Below are positions 49,692-59,997 of a stretch of DNA of 64,000 nt, piece by piece (within the stretch, counting starts at the first letter, position 1; each line of letters begins with the position of its first letter). The position numbers and the translations under genes were made by a program. This DNA is from Firmicutes bacterium HGW-Firmicutes-14 (GTDB lineage Bacteria; Bacillota; Thermincolia; Thermincolales; UBA2595), in assembly GCA_002840275.1 (NCBI GenBank), contig PHAB01000004.1, positions 124,001-188,000 of the forward strand, written 5' to 3'. The notes under the pieces were generated by a model. It did no database searches and was not told the origin of the DNA. It saw only the letters and a list, made by a program, of their open reading frames with translations.

Positions 49692-50618
49692 TCAGGTCAG
49701 GTACAGGATCAGGGCCGAAGTAATAACCCACAGAAGCACATTGACCAGCATGGGCGTGTCCTTCAGCAGGGCGGTTTCCGGGCTGCCGCCCACATCCTTC
49801 CGGTGAACCAGGTACTGGTACCGGAAAATCCCGTATACCACAAAAGGTATAGTGGCCATCAGGTAGATGGAATGCCCGGCGGTAAAGGTGTACAGGGAGT
49901 ATGCCATGACCGTGGATGAGGTAACAACAGATATCATCTGGTCCAGCATCTCCGGTTCATATTCTTCGAGGATCTTCCTGTGGGCCCTGGCGTTTTCGTC
50001 CAGCAGGACCAGTTCATGCCTGCGCTTGGTAAGGGCCAGGAAGAGAGCCAGGAGGAAGGTACATACCAGCAGCCAGGGAGATATATCCACACTAATGATG
50101 ACAACCCCGGCCATGGCCCGGAAAATAAATCCGAAAGCTATTGTAAGCACATCAATGATGACAATGTTTTTCAGCTTAAGACTATATAGAAATGTTAGCA
50201 GAAAATAAGCCAGGGCAACGGCGCCGAAATACCGGTTGACCAGGAATGCCCCTGCCAGGGAGCCAAGCCCCGTAAATGTCACAAATACAGCTGCCGGTAA
50301 TACACCCAGCTGCCCCGAAGCCAGGGGCCTGTTCCTTTTCACCGGATGGGCCCTGTCTTTATCGATATCAATAATGTCATTAATAATGTAAACACTGCCT
50401 GAAAGCAGGCAGAACAAAATAAAACCATAGAACGTCTTCAGCAGGTATGCATCCTGGAATATCTTCTGGGCAAAGATTACCCCGGCAAAGATAATCAGGT
50501 TTTTAGTCCACTGCTTGGGGCGCATGGTCGTAATCAGCAGGTACAGCGTGTTGGGCTTACCCGCTGCCATTCCGGTGGGGCTGTATGTTTTTTGTGAATC
50601 ACCTAATTGGGGCTGCAT
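49692..50618 (-). CDS. UbiA-family prenyltransferase, decaprenyl-phosphate phosphoribosyltransferase-like
   Basis: 308 residues, about nine membrane segments. 'TMRPKQWTKNLIIFAGVIFA' at the N-terminus and 'YIINDIIDIDKDRAHPVKRNRPLASG' (NDxxDxxxD motif) resemble the DPPR synthase branch (Rv3806c type), which joins PRPP to a polyprenyl phosphate. That product leads to lipid-linked arabinose in mycobacteria. A C-terminal 'YQYLVHRKDVGGSPE' is also typical of that branch. GGGAGAG precedes the ATG. No oxidase/reductase pair (DprE1/E2) is visible in this window. Confidence 0.9.
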   Translation of the reverse strand: MQPQLGDSQKTYSPTGMAAGKPNTLYLLITTMRPKQWTKNLIIFAGVIFAQKIFQDAYLLKTFYGFILFCLLSGSVYIINDIIDIDKDRAHPVKRNRPLASGQLGVLPAAVFVTFTGLGSLAGAFLVNRYFGAVALAYFLLTFLYSLKLKNIVIIDVLTIAFGFIFRAMAGVVIISVDISPWLLVCTFLLALFLALTKRRHELVLLDENARAHRKILEEYEPEMLDQMISVVTSSTVMAYSLYTFTAGHSIYLMATIPFVVYGIFRYQYLVHRKDVGGSPETALLKDTPMLVNVLLWVITSALILYLT

Positions 50619-50725
50619 AAGATTCTCTCCCAGTCCTTATAGAGATACAGGTCATCTATTATAGGTCTGCATATTGATCTACATCTATTAAGGATAGCAC
50701 TTCACCGGGCATTTGTAAAATGGAT

Positions 50726-52117
50726 TTAATAAGCATTTCTGTTGATAAGGCCTTTATATATGGTCATAAAAATGATTTTTATATCAAACAGGACATCCCA
50801 GTGCTCAATATAGTAAATGTCACACTCAATCCTCTTTTCTATGGAAGTGTCCCCGCGCCACCCGTTGACCTGGGCCCACCCGGTGATACCGGGCTTGACC
50901 TGGTGTTTGACCATGTATTTGGGAATCTTTTCTTTGAACTGCTCCACGAAATAAGGCCTTTCCGGCCGCGGTCCCACCACACTCATCTGTCCCGCCAGGA
51001 CGTTGAGGAATTGGGGCAGTTCATCCAGGCTGGTCTTCCGGATAAAGGAACCGAACCCTGTCTTCCTGGGGTCATCGGCCGTTGTCCAGACAGTATCGGC
51101 AGAGTCATCGGCCGCCACCCGCATGCTGCGGAACTTCAGCATGTTAAATGTCCTGTTGTTCATACCGACCCGCTCCTGTTTGAAGAAAACCGGGCCGGGG
51201 GAAGTCAGCTTGATCCCTATGGCGATAAGAATCATCAGGGGACCGGTAATAATGACGGCGGTCAATGAAACCGCTATATCCAGCACCCTCTTGATGAAAC
51301 GGTTAAAAGGGTCATCCAGGGGAACGTGGCGGACATTGAGCAAGGGGAATTCATCAAATTCCTCCACTTTGGGCTTGCCCGGCAGGTAGTCAAAATAATC
51401 GGGGATTATCCGGACCCTGATACCCGCCTTTTCACAGGTATCGATTATATCATGGTAAATATCGTAGGCGCTCAGGGGAAGGGCAACAATTACCTCATCC
51501 ACCGCGTTGGCTGCCAGCAGGTCCGGCAGGGCCCGGCAGCCGCCCAAAACCGGGCGGCCGGCGATTTCCGTACCGTGCTTGGCCGGGTTATCATCCAGGA
51601 AACCGGAAATATTATAACCCAGTTCTTTATGGGACATGACCCTCTCGGCAAACTGTTCCCCTAACCTGCCTGCCCCAATAATCAGCAGGTATTTCTGATT
51701 ATAGCCGATTTTTCTCATGTACCGGAGGAACCTGCGCATGGCGTAACGTTCCAGCAGGACCAGGATACCGCCCAGAATCCCAAAGGTGAAGAGGACTACC
51801 CGGGAATAGATGTACATCTTGGCCAGGTAGAGGACCCCGTAAATGATGACCATACCCACTGCGTGAGCCCGGAATATCCTCAGGAATTCCTTGCGCAGGA
51901 ACCTGCTGCGCATGGGAGTGTAGACTTCCATGAAGAAATATACCACCAATAAGAGGGGTACCATCCACAGAGGGGCTTTCAGGTAAAGGTAATCCATCTG
52001 GCTGATGGGATAAAAGCCCCATTTAAAGACATAAGCAGCGAAATAAGCTATTGTCAGGATTATTCCGTCCAGCAGGAACATAATCAAGTTAAAAAACCGC
52101 TGGTACTGTTTAATCAA
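50726..52117 (-). CDS. Undecaprenyl-phosphate sugar-1-phosphate transferase (WcaJ/EpsE type)
   Basis: 463 residues. Four N-terminal membrane segments and a CoA-binding/nucleotide-like domain ('LLIIGAGRLGEQFAERVM') precede the catalytic bacterial sugar transferase domain: 'FFKQERVGMNNRTFNMLKFRSMR', 'KTSLDELPQFLNVLAGQMSVVGPRPE', and 'HQVKPGITGWAQVNGWRG'. It starts exopolysaccharide repeat synthesis by loading the first sugar phosphate on the lipid. TTG start at 52117 behind GGGGGAG. It directly follows the GT4 gene. Confidence 0.95.
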   Translation of the reverse strand: MIKQYQRFFNLIMFLLDGIILTIAYFAAYVFKWGFYPISQMDYLYLKAPLWMVPLLLVVYFFMEVYTPMRSRFLRKEFLRIFRAHAVGMVIIYGVLYLAKMYIYSRVVLFTFGILGGILVLLERYAMRRFLRYMRKIGYNQKYLLIIGAGRLGEQFAERVMSHKELGYNISGFLDDNPAKHGTEIAGRPVLGGCRALPDLLAANAVDEVIVALPLSAYDIYHDIIDTCEKAGIRVRIIPDYFDYLPGKPKVEEFDEFPLLNVRHVPLDDPFNRFIKRVLDIAVSLTAVIITGPLMILIAIGIKLTSPGPVFFKQERVGMNNRTFNMLKFRSMRVAADDSADTVWTTADDPRKTGFGSFIRKTSLDELPQFLNVLAGQMSVVGPRPERPYFVEQFKEKIPKYMVKHQVKPGITGWAQVNGWRGDTSIEKRIECDIYYIEHWDVLFDIKIIFMTIYKGLINRNAY

Positions 52118-52131
52118 AGCTATCTCCCCCG

Positions 52132-53229
52132 TCAGACACGAAACTGGTTATACCTGGTATCGATAAAATCCAGAATCTTTTGTTTGAAAATCTCCCGGTC
52201 AAATTTCCGGGCATGGGCACATATCTCTTCAGGTTTGTATTTATCCGGCTCGAAGCGTCTGACCAGTTCCACCAGGGCCTCAGGGGTCTGGGGAGCAAAG
52301 AACTCCCCGGTCACCCCGGGAATCACGGTCTCCAGGCACCCGCCGGCTCCGTAAGCTATTACCGGACGGCCCGAAGCCTGGGCTTCCACGGGTGTGATGC
52401 CAAAGTCCTCTTCCCCGGGAAAAATGAACGCACGGCAAGAAGAATATAGTTTTTTCATTTCCTCATCAGTCACCCGTCCGAGGAATTCGATATTGCTCTT
52501 GGCCATGGCCTTAAGCCTTTCCCGCTCCGGCCCGTCCCCCGCTATCTTCAGCGGCAGGCCCAGCCGGTTGAAGGCTTCGACCGCCAGGTCTATCCTCTTA
52601 TATGGTATCAGGCGTGAAACAATGAAATAATAGTCTTCGATACTTGCTGAGGGCTGGAAGAAGGAGGTATCCACTGGTGGGTAAATTACCTCAGATTCCC
52701 TGCGGTAATGCTTCTTGACCCTCTGGGCCACATTGCCGGAATTGGCGATGAAAAAATCCACCCGGTCAGCTGACAGCCTGTCCCACATGCGGATGTAGTT
52801 CATCAGCCAGGGAATCAGTTTCTTTTTCAGCCGGCCCACACCCGGTCCGTTCAGGTACTCGAGATAGAAGTCCCACGCATACCTCATGGGGGTGTGGCAG
52901 TATGTGATGTGCAGGGTGGCTGAACCGGTCAGCACCCCTTTGGCCACGGCATGACTGCTGCTGATGACCACATCAAAGCCCGACAGGTCAAACTGTTCAA
53001 CCGCAGTAGGCATCAACGGCAGGTAAGACTGGTACCTGGACGGGCCGAAGGGCAGTTTCTGGATAAACGAGGTATGGATGTCCATACTGTGAAAAGCCGG
53101 GTCAACCCTGTCCGGAACATATACTGTCGTGTAAACCGGGGCATCGGGGAAAATTTCTTTTAAGGCCAGGACCACTTTTTCGGAACCGCCCATATTGGCC
53201 AGCCATTCGTGGATTATGGCGACTTTCAT
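52132..53229 (-). CDS. Family 4 glycosyltransferase (WcaJ-adjacent)
   Basis: 365 residues, GT-B fold. 'IIHEWLANMGGSEKVVLAL' is the glycine-rich acceptor loop; 'FIFPGEEDFGITPVEAQASGRPVIAYGAGG' carries the EX7E donor motif. It is a close relative of exopolysaccharide GT4 enzymes that use GDP-mannose, but substrate remains inference. GGAGG precedes the ATG; it overlaps no neighbour and lies 3 nt after the next GT4. Confidence 0.92.
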   Translation of the reverse strand: MKVAIIHEWLANMGGSEKVVLALKEIFPDAPVYTTVYVPDRVDPAFHSMDIHTSFIQKLPFGPSRYQSYLPLMPTAVEQFDLSGFDVVISSSHAVAKGVLTGSATLHITYCHTPMRYAWDFYLEYLNGPGVGRLKKKLIPWLMNYIRMWDRLSADRVDFFIANSGNVAQRVKKHYRRESEVIYPPVDTSFFQPSASIEDYYFIVSRLIPYKRIDLAVEAFNRLGLPLKIAGDGPERERLKAMAKSNIEFLGRVTDEEMKKLYSSCRAFIFPGEEDFGITPVEAQASGRPVIAYGAGGCLETVIPGVTGEFFAPQTPEALVELVRRFEPDKYKPEEICAHARKFDREIFKQKILDFIDTRYNQFRV

Positions 53230-53232
53230 TTT

Positions 53233-54348
53233 TTACCTCCTCTGATTCCCTGAATGTCCTCGTCCAACTTCCCGGTAAACCCGTAAAGTTTCCCGGGCAG
53301 TATTGTCCCATGTAAACTTTTGTGCCTGCCGGAAGCCTTTTTCCGTCATTTCGGCACGCAGGGGTTGATCCTTTAAGACTCTCCCGATAGCCTGGGCCAG
53401 TCCTTCCACATCCCGGGGTTCAACCATTATTCCGGCATCCCCGGCAACTTCCGGAAGAGAAGCGGCGGATGAAACAATAACTGGTGTACCGCAGGCCATG
53501 GCCTCCAAGGGCGGCAGCCCGAATCCCTCGTACAGTGAAGGGAAAACAAAAAGGCCGGCCAGGTTATAGAGCCCGGGCAGGTCACGGTCAGGAATATGAC
53601 CGGTAAACCTGACCCTGCCGGATATGCCCAGCTGTCCGGCCAGGGTATCCTCTTCGCCTTTAGGGTCCACCGATAATATAAGGGAATAATTTGTATCTGC
53701 TCTGGCAAAAGCCTGTAAAAGGGTCTTCAGGTTTTTATGGGGTTTGTTATTGCTTACACATAATATAAAATGTTCGGGCAGGCAGTATTTCTCCCGCACC
53801 CTGTCAAGATATGAGCGGTCTTTTATTAACCTGTACCCGGAATCAACCCCATTATAAGTAACCTCGATTTTATCCGGGGCCACACCAAGATATCTGGTAA
53901 TTTCCCCTTTGGAAAACTCAGAAACGGTTAACACCGTTTTAGCCTTATGGGCCGAGGGCCTGACTATATATTTGTAATAAACCTGATGGATTTTTGCATA
54001 ATACTGGGGGAAAACCATATGGTTAACATCGTGAACAGTCATTACCAGCCTGCAGGGACACCATGCCGGGGCAACAAAAGACGGTGTATGGAATAGGTCT
54101 GGACCCAGCTTTTTCAGTATAAATGGCAGTTCAACCTGTTCCGCTGTGGAAATAAAGGATGATTTGACCCTGTAGATTTCAAGGTTTGGTTTATCCTTGA
54201 CAAAACCCGCAAGATAATCATTGTTAACCAGCAGGATATAGTTATTCTCATTATCAATTTCACTAAAGCGCTCAGCCAGGTTATAAGTATACCTGGCTAT
54301 GCCGTGCATCTGTTCTGAAACCATACGGGCATCGATGACTATTTGCAT
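53233..54348 (-). CDS. Family 4 glycosyltransferase
   Basis: 371 residues. '[22 protein letters not shown]' at the N-terminus and '[26 protein letters not shown]' near residue 285 are typical of the mannosyltransferase-like GT4 group (MtfB/WbdB type). Its start overlaps the end of the O-antigen-ligase-like gene by 10 nt. One of several GT4 enzymes that should build the repeat unit. Confidence 0.93.
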   Translation of the reverse strand: MQIVIDARMVSEQMHGIARYTYNLAERFSEIDNENNYILLVNNDYLAGFVKDKPNLEIYRVKSSFISTAEQVELPFILKKLGPDLFHTPSFVAPAWCPCRLVMTVHDVNHMVFPQYYAKIHQVYYKYIVRPSAHKAKTVLTVSEFSKGEITRYLGVAPDKIEVTYNGVDSGYRLIKDRSYLDRVREKYCLPEHFILCVSNNKPHKNLKTLLQAFARADTNYSLILSVDPKGEEDTLAGQLGISGRVRFTGHIPDRDLPGLYNLAGLFVFPSLYEGFGLPPLEAMACGTPVIVSSAASLPEVAGDAGIMVEPRDVEGLAQAIGRVLKDQPLRAEMTEKGFRQAQKFTWDNTARETLRVYREVGRGHSGNQRR

Positions 54349-55742
54349 AAGAAATCTCCATATCCCTGTGTTTTCTGCTGTCCCATAAGAGCGCGGGCCA
54401 GGCCCACAAGAAACCAGAAGACAAACCCCACCGGCAGGAAACTGATGCCGCCATCCACAAATCCCTGGGCCAGATATGCGGTCAGGCCGGCAAGGACGCC
54501 TCCCGCCACTCCGGAGACCGTGTCAGGAGGATGGCTCAGTACATAGCGGCCAAGGGGAATGACAGTGTTTGCGGCAACTGCCAGGAACAAAACTACCCCA
54601 AGTAAGCCGGTGAAGACGTATATTGTAAAATAAATATTCTCTGTATAATAATCGAAGAAATCCTTAACCTGCATGGATGAACGCTTGAAACCCAGGCCCA
54701 GTACCTTCTGGACCAGTCGCGGGGATTTTTTCACAGCCGGCCGCTCCGCAGGCCGGTCACCTGACTGGGCCACGAGATCTTCCCCGTGGCGGTCCACAGC
54801 CCCGGCCACAATTTTCATCCTTTCCACCCGTCCGTTCATGGAAAGATCAAAAAATGATAATAACATTCTATGGGTCATAAAAGGGCTGCATGTAATAATA
54901 AAAAATATCAGCATTACAAGAGAAACAACGGCAGTTTTCTTCCTCAAGCCTTTGAAAACAAAGAAAACGACCGTTACCCCGACCATAGTCCCAAACAAAG
55001 CGCTCCGGGCCAGGGTAAAGGGAATGATGGAAAAAGCCAGCAGTGAGGCAGTGCCGAACAGTATCCTGTCTTTTACTTCATGCACATGGAGAAATGCAGC
55101 CATTACTGGGAACATAAGCATCACTACAGTAATACCAAACAGATTCCCATTTTGATATGTGGAGGTTACTTTATACCATTTCTCCGCAGAACCCGCCACA
55201 TCGACCAGGTTTTTCTTCAGGTAGAAGATTTCCGGGGTGACCGCATCGGTGTATAACATGGTCAATCCGGGGATTATCGTCCGGTAATGTCCGAAAACCC
55301 TCTGGATATAACCGTAAATTACAATAATTATAATTCCTGCCGCTGCTGCCCTCAATACCTGGAGAAGCCTGGTCCTGTTATTGACCAAAGCTTGGGTAAC
55401 CGGATTAATCCAATAAAAAACAGCCAAAGGTACAAACAGGGGCAGGACTATTTTAAAATAAGTCCTGGTATCAGGGGAAATAAATACCCAGGGAACTGCC
55501 AGAACCAAGGTCATATACAAGAGATAAACTTTTTCTATGATCGGAAGCTTTATCTTTTTCAGCACAGGAACCGCGGAAAGAATCAGGGCGCCAAAAAGAA
55601 GGCTGGCAGCTGTTACCGGGATACCGGCCATCTTATCACCGGCCTTGGGGATGACAATAGTCAGGAACAGGACAGCCAGGTAGAACAAGTACAAGTTAGT
55701 ATAGTGTTTTTGTTCACTGGGGATGTTACCCCGAATATTCAT
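54339..55742 (-). CDS. O-antigen ligase/polymerase-like membrane protein
   Basis: 467 residues, about 11-12 membrane segments with one large extracytoplasmic loop before the C-terminal helices. 'FGITVVMLMFPVMAAFLH' and 'FTLARSALFGTMVGVTVVFF' resemble the Wzy_C/WaaL domain, where a conserved Arg follows a membrane helix. It would polymerise or transfer lipid-linked glycan outside. Overlaps flanking GT4 genes by 17 and 10 nt. Confidence 0.83.
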   Translation of the reverse strand: MNIRGNIPSEQKHYTNLYLFYLAVLFLTIVIPKAGDKMAGIPVTAASLLFGALILSAVPVLKKIKLPIIEKVYLLYMTLVLAVPWVFISPDTRTYFKIVLPLFVPLAVFYWINPVTQALVNNRTRLLQVLRAAAAGIIIIVIYGYIQRVFGHYRTIIPGLTMLYTDAVTPEIFYLKKNLVDVAGSAEKWYKVTSTYQNGNLFGITVVMLMFPVMAAFLHVHEVKDRILFGTASLLAFSIIPFTLARSALFGTMVGVTVVFFVFKGLRKKTAVVSLVMLIFFIITCSPFMTHRMLLSFFDLSMNGRVERMKIVAGAVDRHGEDLVAQSGDRPAERPAVKKSPRLVQKVLGLGFKRSSMQVKDFFDYYTENIYFTIYVFTGLLGVVLFLAVAANTVIPLGRYVLSHPPDTVSGVAGGVLAGLTAYLAQGFVDGGISFLPVGFVFWFLVGLARALMGQQKTQGYGDFLCK

Positions 55743-56850
55743 AAAGTATTTTCACCAGCTTTTCCGCAGCTTCACGGTAACTGAAACTCTTGACCCTTTC
55801 CAGGCCTTTTTGTCTTAGGGTGTCCTGAAGCTGTTTATCATTGGCCGTTTTAAAAATCCCGCCCGCAATACTGTCATTATCACAGGGGTCAACGTAAACG
55901 GCAGCTTCACCGCAAACCTCGGGAAGTGAAGCCACTTTCGATGCAATTACGGGACACCCGCAGGCCATCGCTTCGAGAGGAGGTATGCCAAACCCTTCAT
56001 AAAGAGATGGGAAAATGAAGGCCACGGCCCCGCTGTATAAGGCAGCGAGTTCTTCGTCCGGAACATAATCCAGGAAGGTGACTTTACCGGAAATCCCCAG
56101 TTCTCCCGGAAGTTCCAGCAAGGACCTGTCCAGCCGGTTTATCTTCCCTGCCAGGGCCAGCTTCAGGCCGGGTATAGGCACCCCGGCAAAGGCCCTGATC
56201 AATCTTCTTATATTCTTATATGGCCTGGTTTCACCGACAGATAAGATGTAACTGTCAAGTCTGTATTTAGCCTTAATCTCTTTGACCCGCCCGGGAGAAG
56301 CAGGAACAAACACGTCATCCCTGTAACCCTGGTAAACCACGTGAACAGGCCTGTCCGATAAATCATAATGGTTTTCGATGTCTTTCTTTGTTGATTCCGA
56401 AACAGCTATAACGGCTGACGATGCCCGCAAAAGGCGGGGCACTATAAACCTGAAATAATATTTAATCCTGGGATAGACATCGGGGAAAAGAAGCGGAAGT
56501 ATATCATGGACCGTGATAACCTGCGGGCAAACGGGAAACAGCATGCCCTCGGGCACGGGAGAGTAAAATACCGATACCCTTTCCTGTTTAAGGGAGGCCC
56601 GCAGGCCGGTCTGATGCCATATCAGGCGGTTTATATTCCCTTTGAAACCATACCTGTTCAGGGAAGGATCCGTCAGTTTCAGCCTCACTCCGTATTCCCG
56701 GCTCAATTCCGGCAGAGGAGCATAGGCAATTAAACCCGGGTCCCTGTCCAGCAGCTCTTTTAACATTTCCCCTGTATAGCGGTTCAACCCGTCCATACCG
56801 GTGGAGGTTAGATTTGCTGCACCAAAAGCAATCCTCTTAGAACCGGTCAT
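55726..56850 (-). CDS. Family 4 glycosyltransferase
   Basis: 374 residues with '[22 protein letters not shown]' at the N-terminus and '[26 protein letters not shown]' in the donor domain. It is similar in plan to 53233-54348 and probably a paralogue. Start overlaps the end of the GT2 gene upstream, indicating coupled translation within one exopolysaccharide transcript. Confidence 0.93.
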   Translation of the reverse strand: MTGSKRIAFGAANLTSTGMDGLNRYTGEMLKELLDRDPGLIAYAPLPELSREYGVRLKLTDPSLNRYGFKGNINRLIWHQTGLRASLKQERVSVFYSPVPEGMLFPVCPQVITVHDILPLLFPDVYPRIKYYFRFIVPRLLRASSAVIAVSESTKKDIENHYDLSDRPVHVVYQGYRDDVFVPASPGRVKEIKAKYRLDSYILSVGETRPYKNIRRLIRAFAGVPIPGLKLALAGKINRLDRSLLELPGELGISGKVTFLDYVPDEELAALYSGAVAFIFPSLYEGFGIPPLEAMACGCPVIASKVASLPEVCGEAAVYVDPCDNDSIAGGIFKTANDKQLQDTLRQKGLERVKSFSYREAAEKLVKILYEYSG

Positions 56851-57673
56851 ATATCTTCCCTCTGTGAAACCGCTTTTTGAATTCTATTATAGAGTTAAGC
56901 CGGTATTTTTCCAGCGTTTTGTGTATCCTCCTCTTAGTCAGCTTAAAAAACATTTCGGAATATGCTTTAAGAGGCGAGAATCCATAATTAATGACAATAT
57001 CCTTATTTTCTATAATTGCGGTCCGGTCCCGGCTACAGCAGATCCCGCCGGTTCGCATATTGGTCAGGACCTTTTCAATATATTTGAACTTAACGCCACC
57101 GGTAAACAGGCGGACTGCGAATTCATAATCCCCGGCAACAAGATACCGTCCGGTGTATAACCCATATGTATCATATACTTTCTTCCTGATAAAACATGTT
57201 GGATGATGAACAATCATGTCATGCCATATATTGCTGAAATTTAAATCCGGTTTATACAGGTATAAATATTCACCCTCCGGAGACCTGACTGCCATATCCC
57301 CGTGAAACACGGAGTGTTCGGGGTGCTCCAGGGCTTCCCGGACAATGGTTTCCACAGTATAGGGTTCATACCAGTCGTCTGAGTTAATGATACCTATTAT
57401 TTCCCCTGAGCTCAAACGGATCCCCTTGTTCATGGCGTCATAAATACCGTTGTCTGGTTCACTCACCCACCGGGAGAGATAATTTTCATATTTTTTTATA
57501 ATGTCCAGGGTCCCGTCAGTGGAACCGCCGTCAATTAATATGTATTCTATATTAGGATAAGTCTGACCGGCAACACTCCTGAGGGTATCTTCCAAAAATT
57601 TTTCGCTGTTCAGGGTCACCGTAATTATAGAAACCAACGGTAGTTCATTTTTTGGGGCGGCCTGATTATACAT
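56837..57673 (-). CDS. Family 2 glycosyltransferase
   Basis: 278 residues, GT-A fold. 'PLVSIITVTLNSEKFLEDTL', 'EYILIDGGSTDGTLDIIKKY' (nucleotide-binding Asp), and 'WVSEPDNGIYDAMNKGIRLSSGEIIGIINSDDWY' pieces with the DxD-like SDD motif. This is the WcaA-like subgroup commonly found in exopolysaccharide loci. GGGAGATG precedes the ATG. Confidence 0.94.
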   Translation of the reverse strand: MYNQAAPKNELPLVSIITVTLNSEKFLEDTLRSVAGQTYPNIEYILIDGGSTDGTLDIIKKYENYLSRWVSEPDNGIYDAMNKGIRLSSGEIIGIINSDDWYEPYTVETIVREALEHPEHSVFHGDMAVRSPEGEYLYLYKPDLNFSNIWHDMIVHHPTCFIRKKVYDTYGLYTGRYLVAGDYEFAVRLFTGGVKFKYIEKVLTNMRTGGICCSRDRTAIIENKDIVINYGFSPLKAYSEMFFKLTKRRIHKTLEKYRLNSIIEFKKRFHRGKIYDRF

Positions 57674-57724
57674 TTTTTACATCTCCCTGTCAGACAGGAT
57701 TTATTTAAATTTCAGGTTAAAATA

Positions 57725-58666
57725 TCAGCACCCTGCTTCTGTTACATACCATTCATAAGTCTTCCGGATACCTTCCTCTAAACTTGTTGAAGCTTCCCAG
57801 CCAAGAGCCTTCATCCTGGATACGTCTAAGAGCTTACGTGGAGTCCCATCAGGTTTAGAAGGGTCGAACCTGAATTCTCCCCTGTATTGAACAACAGCCT
57901 TTATCGTTTCCGCTAACTCCCGGATGGTAACATCACTGCCGGTACCAATATTAACAAACTCACCAATATCGGCACAACCCTTCTCATTCATCAGGAAAAC
58001 ACAGGCAGCAGCCAAATCATCAACGTACAGAAATTCCCGCCGCGGAGAACCCGTACCCCATATTTCCACAATAGGCTGATTACTCAGTTTTGCTTCGTGA
58101 ATCCTTTTGATCAGGGCAGGGAGAACATGGGAATTCTCCGGGTGGTAGTTGTCATTGGGGCCAAAAAGGTTAGTGGGCATCACGGAAATAAAATTGGTAC
58201 CATACTGCCTGTTGTATGATTTACACATCTTTATGCCAGCAATTTTGGCAATGGCGTAAGGCTCATTGGTGGGTTCAAGTTCGCCGGTCAGGAGGTATTC
58301 CTCCTTCATGGGCTGGAGGGCAAACTTGGGATAGATGCAGGAACTTCCCAGGAACAGGAGTTTTTTGACCCCGTAAAGGTATGAAGCATGTATCACATTG
58401 GTCTGGATAGCCAGGTTGTCATAAATGAATTCCGCCGGATAAGTGTTGTTGGCATATATGCCCCCCACTTTGGCCGCGGCCAGAAAGACATAGTGGGGCC
58501 GCTCGGCCGCGAAGAACCGGTTGACAGCCTCCTGACTGCGCAAATCGAGTTCTGCCTGGGAACAACTAACGAGGCTGGTATAACCCTGCCGCTTTAGGCG
58601 CCTGTGTATCGCCGAGCCAACCAGGCCCTTGTGCCCGGCTATGTAGATTTTTGAGTTTTTGTCCAT
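57725..58666 (-). CDS. fcl: GDP-L-fucose synthase
   Basis: Converts GDP-4-keto-6-deoxymannose to GDP-L-fucose by epimerisation and NADPH reduction. 313 residues: '[18 protein letters not shown]', '[11 protein letters not shown]', the catalytic '[11 protein letters not shown]' Tyr/Lys, and '[21 protein letters not shown]' are the family signatures. TAGGAGG precedes the ATG. The preceding enzyme, GDP-mannose 4,6-dehydratase (Gmd), is not in this window; ManC at 40046 supplies the earlier step. Confidence 0.96.
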   Translation of the reverse strand: MDKNSKIYIAGHKGLVGSAIHRRLKRQGYTSLVSCSQAELDLRSQEAVNRFFAAERPHYVFLAAAKVGGIYANNTYPAEFIYDNLAIQTNVIHASYLYGVKKLLFLGSSCIYPKFALQPMKEEYLLTGELEPTNEPYAIAKIAGIKMCKSYNRQYGTNFISVMPTNLFGPNDNYHPENSHVLPALIKRIHEAKLSNQPIVEIWGTGSPRREFLYVDDLAAACVFLMNEKGCADIGEFVNIGTGSDVTIRELAETIKAVVQYRGEFRFDPSKPDGTPRKLLDVSRMKALGWEASTSLEEGIRKTYEWYVTEAGC

Positions 58667-58698
58667 TAAGAGGACCTCCTAAATCCTGTTGGCAACAG

Positions 58699-59952
58699 TT
58701 ATAATAATGATTTCTGCTGTTTCAAGATGTCTGAATAAAGCCTAAGATACTGCTGTGCCACTTTTCCCAGCGCAAAGTCTTGTTCAACTTTTGCCCGAGC
58801 GGACCTGGCCAGTATATCCCACCGCATATCATCTGATAACACCCATGCGATCCCTGCCGCCAAATCAGAAGGTTCAAAGGGACGGGCCAGGTAGCCGTTT
58901 TGTTCATGCTTTATCAAATCAGGTATACCGCCGATATTGAAAGCCACACATGGGGTCCCGCAGGCAAGGGCCTCCATGACAGTGTTAGGTAAATTCTCCT
59001 GCATGGACGGGGCGACAAAGGCATCAGCGGCAGAGTAAAGGGTTACCAAGTCTGCTTCATCATATACAGTCCCAAAATAAACAGCCGGAAGACCCAGATC
59101 AGGTTTGTGGGACGGTTCCCGTCCTCCAAACACCAGGATACGGGCTTTTTCGCCCCACCCGCTTTTGCTGAGCCGGCGCAGGGCAGGCTCCAGGAACTGA
59201 AAACCCTTGTTGGGGTCACTGGTACTGTTTACCGCTCCAAAAAGGATAAGTTTTTTATCCCGGGGCAAGCCCAGAGTATCCCTGGCCTGCATCTTCTCAA
59301 CCGGTTTATAAATATTCAAATCAATCCCGTTAGGGATGACTTCCACGCGGTACCGGGAAAAGAGGGAACTGGCCCGGGCACAGCCGGCCAGCCAGCGGCT
59401 GGGTGTAACCACGGCCGGGTTTAAACCGTTCCAGGCCTTCTTCTTGCGGGCCATAACCCAGTTGGAAAGGTCACCCGGATTACTGCTTTTTAATACCGGG
59501 CACCGCCCGCAACTCTCACGGTAGCGCCGGCATTCCAGGGGGATGTGACATCCTCCGGTAAAGGCCCAGCTGTCGTGTAAAGTCCAGACCAGGGGCCTGT
59601 TCAGCTTGGCCAGGGACTCAATACGCAGAAAACCGCCGCAAATCCAATGAAGGTGTACCAATGAAGGATTCAAAGAAGATATTTTTGCCCGTACATCTTC
59701 ACCCACAACCGCTGTTGAAAAAGGATATACATCACGCCGCGGGTAGAGTTTCAAGGGCAGGTTATCAAATTTTTGCCGCAAAAGAGAAAGGTAAATTTCT
59801 TTCTGGGACGTCGGCTGCTGGACATGACTGTCTTGCACAGATACCCCACCGGTGAGGACTAACGAATCGCCCCCGAGGCTGCAAAGCCCATTGTGCAACC
59901 GGTAAGCTGCACTTTGTGCCAGCACGGTTGTTGATAAATGCAGAATCTTCAT
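58699..59952 (-). CDS. Family 4 glycosyltransferase
   Basis: 417 residues. 'ILHLSTTVLAQSAAYRLHNGL' and 'TLHDSWAFTGGCHIPLECRRYRESCGRCPVL' in the acceptor half include the Cys-rich insert characteristic of WcaC/WcaI-like GT4 proteins; the donor half has 'PSMQENLPNTVMEALACGTPCVAF'. Within the same exopolysaccharide transcript, 30 nt before fcl. Confidence 0.92.
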   Translation of the reverse strand: MKILHLSTTVLAQSAAYRLHNGLCSLGGDSLVLTGGVSVQDSHVQQPTSQKEIYLSLLRQKFDNLPLKLYPRRDVYPFSTAVVGEDVRAKISSLNPSLVHLHWICGGFLRIESLAKLNRPLVWTLHDSWAFTGGCHIPLECRRYRESCGRCPVLKSSNPGDLSNWVMARKKKAWNGLNPAVVTPSRWLAGCARASSLFSRYRVEVIPNGIDLNIYKPVEKMQARDTLGLPRDKKLILFGAVNSTSDPNKGFQFLEPALRRLSKSGWGEKARILVFGGREPSHKPDLGLPAVYFGTVYDEADLVTLYSAADAFVAPSMQENLPNTVMEALACGTPCVAFNIGGIPDLIKHEQNGYLARPFEPSDLAAGIAWVLSDDMRWDILARSARAKVEQDFALGKVAQQYLRLYSDILKQQKSLL

Positions 59953-59997
59953 GAATCCGCTCCTGCTCTTAACTTTCGTTATTTTAGCCCCGGACCT

